DNA of 64,000 nucleotides. Source: Bdellovibrio bacteriovorus (GTDB lineage: Bacteria > Bdellovibrionota > Bdellovibrionia > Bdellovibrionales > Bdellovibrionaceae). Below, one piece after another: positions 60,447 to 64,000 of this stretch. The stretch spans positions 2,108,001 through 2,172,000 of the forward strand of contig NZ_CP020946.1 of assembly GCF_002208115.1 (NCBI RefSeq). Direction: 5' to 3'. The notes under the pieces were generated by a model that was not told the origin of the DNA, ran no database searches, and saw only the letters and a list, made by a program, of their open reading frames with translations. The position numbers and the translations under genes were made by a program. Position 1 is the first letter of the stretch, and every line of letters begins with the position of its first letter.

Positions 60447-61055
60447 CTATCTACAAATAACCTGAAACTTGTAGTTTTGGACTTCTATACCGTTTCTATA
60501 AGCAATATCGCACATGGATTTTCTTAATGTTCTGTCGGAATAGTCATATAAAATAACTACTTTATCATGATCTATGATCAAGTCTTTAACCAAATCCTCA
60601 AAACGCTTGATCGAGTCACTTCCGGCAGCTTTCATATCGACAAGAACGGTTGCGAATCTTCGTCCCTCCAACATACCTACGACTTCTTGCATGGTGGGAA
60701 CCTTAAACCCACCCTTCATTCTTGGTATTTCTGACAGCATTGTTTTAGAAATCACAACATTCTTTTCACCATAGCTACAGGTATCCGAATCATGCATGAT
60801 GATCAACTCATTGTCCCTGGTGGATCGCACGTCAAACTCGACGGTTGAGACTTCCGACGCAATTAGGTCTTTCAAGCTCTCTAGCGAATTATGGGGGAAG
60901 CTATGTCCTGAAGATTTAGTTGCCATGCGATGGCCTTCATAAGAAATATCGGCCGGGTAGATAGCATTGTTGCCGCACTCCTGGGCGCAGCCTACCAAGA
61001 AACCACTCACGCAAAATAACAACGCCCAAATCAATACATTCTTCAAACCAATCAT
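60447..61055 (-). CDS. GDPD-like lipoprotein
   Basis: The 202-residue protein has a lipoprotein signal (VSGFLVGC, Cys23). It resembles glycerophosphodiester phosphodiesterases: SYEGHRMATK, FPHNSLESLKDL, STVEFDVRSTRDNELIIMHD (Glu, Asp and the catalytic His) and VPTMQEVVGML. Those enzymes split glycerophosphodiesters from lipids into sn-glycerol 3-phosphate and an alcohol. It is shorter than the usual 240-330 residues, so the last barrel strands may be missing. It is probably anchored in a membrane. Confidence 0.82.
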   Translation of the reverse strand: MIGLKNVLIWALLFCVSGFLVGCAQECGNNAIYPADISYEGHRMATKSSGHSFPHNSLESLKDLIASEVSTVEFDVRSTRDNELIIMHDSDTCSYGEKNVVISKTMLSEIPRMKGGFKVPTMQEVVGMLEGRRFATVLVDMKAAGSDSIKRFEDLVKDLIIDHDKVVILYDYSDRTLRKSMCDIAYRNGIEVQNYKFQVICR

Positions 61056-61132
61056 GGCTTGTAAATATATCGTTATTTGTTTTCAAGCTCAAGAGGCACC
61101 TATTTTTTCGACATACGACCAGGACAATTTCG

Positions 61133-61960
61133 CTAAGTCACAAAGTCATGGGCCAAGTTAGTTTTTCTACCAACCGCTGTGCGGGGTTCCGACGTTTTGA
61201 CGAACTCGACGACCAAATGATTCTGCAACAAGATAGCAGGAGAAAGCGCTAACGTAAAAACTTCGCGGACCTGGTTTGCGGCATCAGCCCCCTGCTTCCT
61301 TTTCATTCGACGATACGACGCCCATGAAAAATAGCAGACAAAAGGATAAATCAAAGGAAACAACATCAGGGCTGTATAGTTCACCCGATTCGCATGAACT
61401 TTGACCAGCTCCAAGCCGGCAAGTTTTGCAAAGAGCCTAAGTCTTTGGATACCAATAAGATTCACATGCCCAAAATACATCTTATTTTGGCGATCAGGAT
61501 TGAACCAAACGCTGTCGATTTCATTGGGTGGCATAATCTTACCCATGAGTTCACTTTCATTAAAAAGGTACGACATTCGAGCCCGCAAATTGGAATAATT
61601 GGGAGTTGTGACTAATAGTGTACCCTGGCTTTTAAGAACTCGCGCGAACTCGGACAGCACCCGGAGCTGATCGGTTACGTGTTCTATGCCCTCCTGACAC
61701 AAGATAAAGGCGAAGGTTTGATCTGCATATGGAAGTTTTTCGGCGAGGTCGACATAGGCACAGTTGATCTCTGGAACACGGAAGAATTCTGGAATCAGGT
61801 CGCCGGCAACGACGTTGGCACCCAGAGCATGAAGCTGCCTTGCAGAAACACCATTCCCGGCTGGCAAATCCAGGACATCTTTGCCAGCAAAGAAATCCTT
61901 TCGATTCTCAATCCACTTTTGTACGTAAAACTTAATGTCTTTTGAACCGAAGAAATACAT
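61133..61960 (-). CDS. SAM-dependent methyltransferase
   Basis: The 275-residue protein has a class I methyltransferase core: KDVLDLPAGNGVSARQL (motif I), CAYVDLAEKLPYADQTFAFI, EGIEHVTDQLRVLSEFARVL and GTLLVTTPNYSNLRARMSYL. A hydrophobic segment (MLFPLIYPFVCYFSW, about 209-224) near the C-terminus may anchor it to the membrane. The polysaccharide genes around it suggest a sugar or lipid-linked substrate. The substrate is unknown. Confidence 0.85.
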   Translation of the reverse strand: MYFFGSKDIKFYVQKWIENRKDFFAGKDVLDLPAGNGVSARQLHALGANVVAGDLIPEFFRVPEINCAYVDLAEKLPYADQTFAFILCQEGIEHVTDQLRVLSEFARVLKSQGTLLVTTPNYSNLRARMSYLFNESELMGKIMPPNEIDSVWFNPDRQNKMYFGHVNLIGIQRLRLFAKLAGLELVKVHANRVNYTALMLFPLIYPFVCYFSWASYRRMKRKQGADAANQVREVFTLALSPAILLQNHLVVEFVKTSEPRTAVGRKTNLAHDFVT

Positions 61961-62082
61961 AGTTCCAGCCGCATGAAGGTTGATGAAACTCTATAGTTGT
62001 TTAGTTGGAATATGATTTCAACTCTAGAATGTGACGCTAGTGCTCGCCAGCAATCGTCCGATCACACTTGCCACTTAGGCAC

Positions 62083-63930
62083 TTAAGTCGGCTTATACTC
62101 CGGCACCAAGCTTTTTAGCACCTCGCGCACGGCGGGTTCATCACCCGTACTGCATGCGCTGCGCATCTGATCTAAAGACTGCATAAGCTTAGACAATTCG
62201 ATCGAAGCCTCTTCCGCTGTCATGATTCGAGGGTGAGCAGTCCAGCTTACGTTTTCACCGATAAGTAATTCTTCATACAGCTTTTCGCCGGGGCGAAGTC
62301 CGGTGAATTCTATACTGATATCACCTTGTCCGGTATCTGGGTTTCGAACCTCAAGACCACTGAGCTCGATCATCTTTTTAGCAAGATCCACTATCTTTAC
62401 TGATTCGCCCATATCAAGCACGAAGACATCCCCACCCTTACCCATGGCTCCGGCCTGCAAAACAAGCTGAGCCGCTTCGGGGATGGTCATGAAGTAACGA
62501 GTGATATCAGGATGAGTTACAGTAACCGGGCCCCCGTGACGAATCTGTTCTTTAAACAAAGGTACGACGGAGCCGGAGGACCCTAATACATTTCCGAAAC
62601 GAACCATACAAAAACGCGTAGAATGGGACTTGTCCTGAGACAACCCTTGCAAAACCAGCTCGGCCAGACGTTTTGAAGCCCCCATAATGTTTGTTGGTCG
62701 AACAGCTTTGTCGGTGGAAATCAGAACAAAGGTTTCTACCTTACATTTGATAGCCGCTTTTGATGCCGACAGTGTTCCAAAGACATTGTTCACAATGCCC
62801 GCAATGACATTGGATTCAACTAGGGGCACGTGTTTATAGGCAGCCGCATGATAGATCGTTTGAACTCCGTGGCTTGCGATCATTTTTTCTAAATGTTCGG
62901 TATTTAGAACATCACCCAGAACCGGAACAACTTCAAAATTAATACGGTGCTTAAGAATGTCTTGCTCGATCTTGTACAGAGCGTACTCGGCCTGCTCAAA
63001 AATGATCAGCTTTTTCGGGGTATTCAAGATAATCTGGCGACACAACTCAGAACCAATAGATCCACCCGCCCCTGTCACCAATACGACTTTGTCGCGAATG
63101 CATGACTTAATCAGGTCTTCAAACGGCGGAACAGGATCACGGCCCAACAGATCTTCGACGCCCACCTCACGAATGTCTTCGATACGGACCTTGCCATCGA
63201 CGAGTTCGCCAATGCCTGGAAGAGTTTTCAAGCGAATGTCGACATTTTCAAAGCGCTGGATTATTTCACGACGGCGGGACCTGCTGGCTGAAGGCATTGC
63301 GATGAGAAGTTGATTGCAGTCCTCAGCACCCATGATATTCAAAGCTTCGTCAGGAGAGTAAACGCGGATACCGGCAACACTAGTCCCGTGCAGCTGTCTA
63401 TTGTCGTCGAAGAATGCAACCGGCCTAAACTCAGGACCTGACATCAGCGCCAAAGCTGTTTGCAAACCAGATCGGCCCGCACCGTAAATAGCCACGGGTT
63501 GTCTGCGATCTTGCTCCCGCTCTAAAGAGCGCAACACGCCTCGCGCAATAAAACGACTAGAAGTAATATAGGCAATCGCTATAATCCAGTAAATCACGAT
63601 AGATGAGCGTGGAACGCCCGTAACATTTCCCATTACAACGGCCGCAGTAAGCAATAGCACAGAAAGACTCACACCATAAAAGACGGTCGCAATAATGCGA
63701 TCATCCATGTATCGAATCACAGCTCGGTACAATCCTACTCGAATAAAGATCGGGACAGTCAGAAACGGAATAGCAAGAAACAGCCACCAGAACGACGAAA
63801 CTTCAGGGCGAACTGTACCCAAGCGCAAAGCAATCGCGGAATACAACGCCAAAGGAAGAAGTATGACGTCGCAGAAAAGCATGATGAAAATCTTAATTCT
63901 TCGCGGCAGTCCCGCAATACGCACAAACAT
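62083..63930 (-). CDS. Membrane-anchored nucleoside-diphosphate-sugar dehydratase/epimerase (WbpM/CapD type)
   Basis: The 615-residue protein has about four N-terminal membrane helices (about 14-115), a CoA-binding-like Rossmann domain (about 145-265, with VAIYGAGRSGLQTAL) and a C-terminal short-chain dehydrogenase domain (about 285-600). The latter shows VLVTGAGGSIGSELCRQI, VFVLDMGESVKIVDLAKKM and the catalytic STDKAVRPTNIMGASKR, where Met replaces the usual Tyr, as in WbpM. It acts on UDP-GlcNAc as a 4,6-dehydratase to start O-antigen or capsule sugars. The promoter is probably in the 70 bp before the window end. Confidence 0.93.
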   Translation of the reverse strand: MFVRIAGLPRRIKIFIMLFCDVILLPLALYSAIALRLGTVRPEVSSFWWLFLAIPFLTVPIFIRVGLYRAVIRYMDDRIIATVFYGVSLSVLLLTAAVVMGNVTGVPRSSIVIYWIIAIAYITSSRFIARGVLRSLEREQDRRQPVAIYGAGRSGLQTALALMSGPEFRPVAFFDDNRQLHGTSVAGIRVYSPDEALNIMGAEDCNQLLIAMPSASRSRRREIIQRFENVDIRLKTLPGIGELVDGKVRIEDIREVGVEDLLGRDPVPPFEDLIKSCIRDKVVLVTGAGGSIGSELCRQIILNTPKKLIIFEQAEYALYKIEQDILKHRINFEVVPVLGDVLNTEHLEKMIASHGVQTIYHAAAYKHVPLVESNVIAGIVNNVFGTLSASKAAIKCKVETFVLISTDKAVRPTNIMGASKRLAELVLQGLSQDKSHSTRFCMVRFGNVLGSSGSVVPLFKEQIRHGGPVTVTHPDITRYFMTIPEAAQLVLQAGAMGKGGDVFVLDMGESVKIVDLAKKMIELSGLEVRNPDTGQGDISIEFTGLRPGEKLYEELLIGENVSWTAHPRIMTAEEASIELSKLMQSLDQMRSACSTGDEPAVREVLKSLVPEYKPT

Positions 63931-64000
63931 CTGAGATTCCTTATAAAATCAGTGATGGATCATTACATAAGGAACTTTGATCTACAATACTTCATATATA

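Noticed and set aside
1-64000. CRISPR arrays, insertion sequences, rRNA genes, integrases
   Set aside because: I saw no regularly spaced repeats, transposase or integrase frames, or rRNA-like sequence in the window. The repeats in the fibre gene are protein modules, not CRISPR.

Overview
The window looks like chromosome of a Bdellovibrio-type predatory deltaproteobacterium-like bacterium (Bdellovibrionota). The reasons are roughly even base composition, dense genes on both strands with many overlapping start/stop codons, a giant phage-tail-fibre-like surface protein ending in an S74 autocleaving chaperone domain (known as mosaic adhesive fibres in Bdellovibrio), a carotenoid cluster, many small secreted beta-barrel proteins and a membrane pyrophosphatase. 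The species call is inference from gene content; no 16S gene is present.

Layout. 0-9 kb: the start of a LolC/E-type permease, tandem periplasmic solute-binding paralogues, an Mla-type lipid transport operon (mlaE-mlaF-mlaD order) with a strikingly degenerate ATPase, a DUF218 protein, RidA, an L,D-transpeptidase, a degenerate HD-GYP protein and a chalcone-isomerase-like protein. 9-16 kb: FMN reductase, a secreted tail-collar-domain protein, an SMR transporter, about 1 kb without protein genes but with orphan terminators and hairpins, a 56-residue protein missed by usual length cut-offs, and an RND pump. 16-24 kb: a regulator with a structured leader, a zincless Fpg, an erythromycin-esterase-like enzyme, a LysR regulator, a metzincin protease behind tRNA-His, FecR-like and glycosyltransferase genes.

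24-31 kb: mreB, a class IV aminotransferase, a beta-carbonic-anhydrase-like lipoprotein that lacks a zinc ligand, metG and two tRNA/RNA methyltransferases. 31-38.5 kb: carotenoid biosynthesis (crtE-crtI-crtB plus an unknown membrane protein on one strand, crtY apart), with a fatty-acid-hydroxylase-family enzyme and an ABC-2 exporter between them. 38.6-46 kb: LysR and lipocalin, MFS transporter, Cys-rich protein, ExoD, GDT1-like half protein, lipoprotein and hppA. 45.9-51.3 kb: an ECF sigma factor, a membrane partner and the 1429-residue fibre protein, the last with a near-perfect sigma28 (FliA)-type promoter.

51-59 kb: an exonuclease/phosphatase-fold protein, cysK and a PPC protein, followed by an accessory stretch with an orphan antitoxin, a Fic/HTH pair ('mobile mystery' A/B) under three 18-bp operators spaced exactly 33 bp apart, a nitronate-monooxygenase-like enzyme, a MazEF-type pair and a small Cys-rich zinc-finger-like protein. 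59-64 kb: a surface polysaccharide locus (UDP-sugar dehydrogenase, methyltransferase, CapD/WbpM-type dehydratase) with a GDPD-like lipoprotein.
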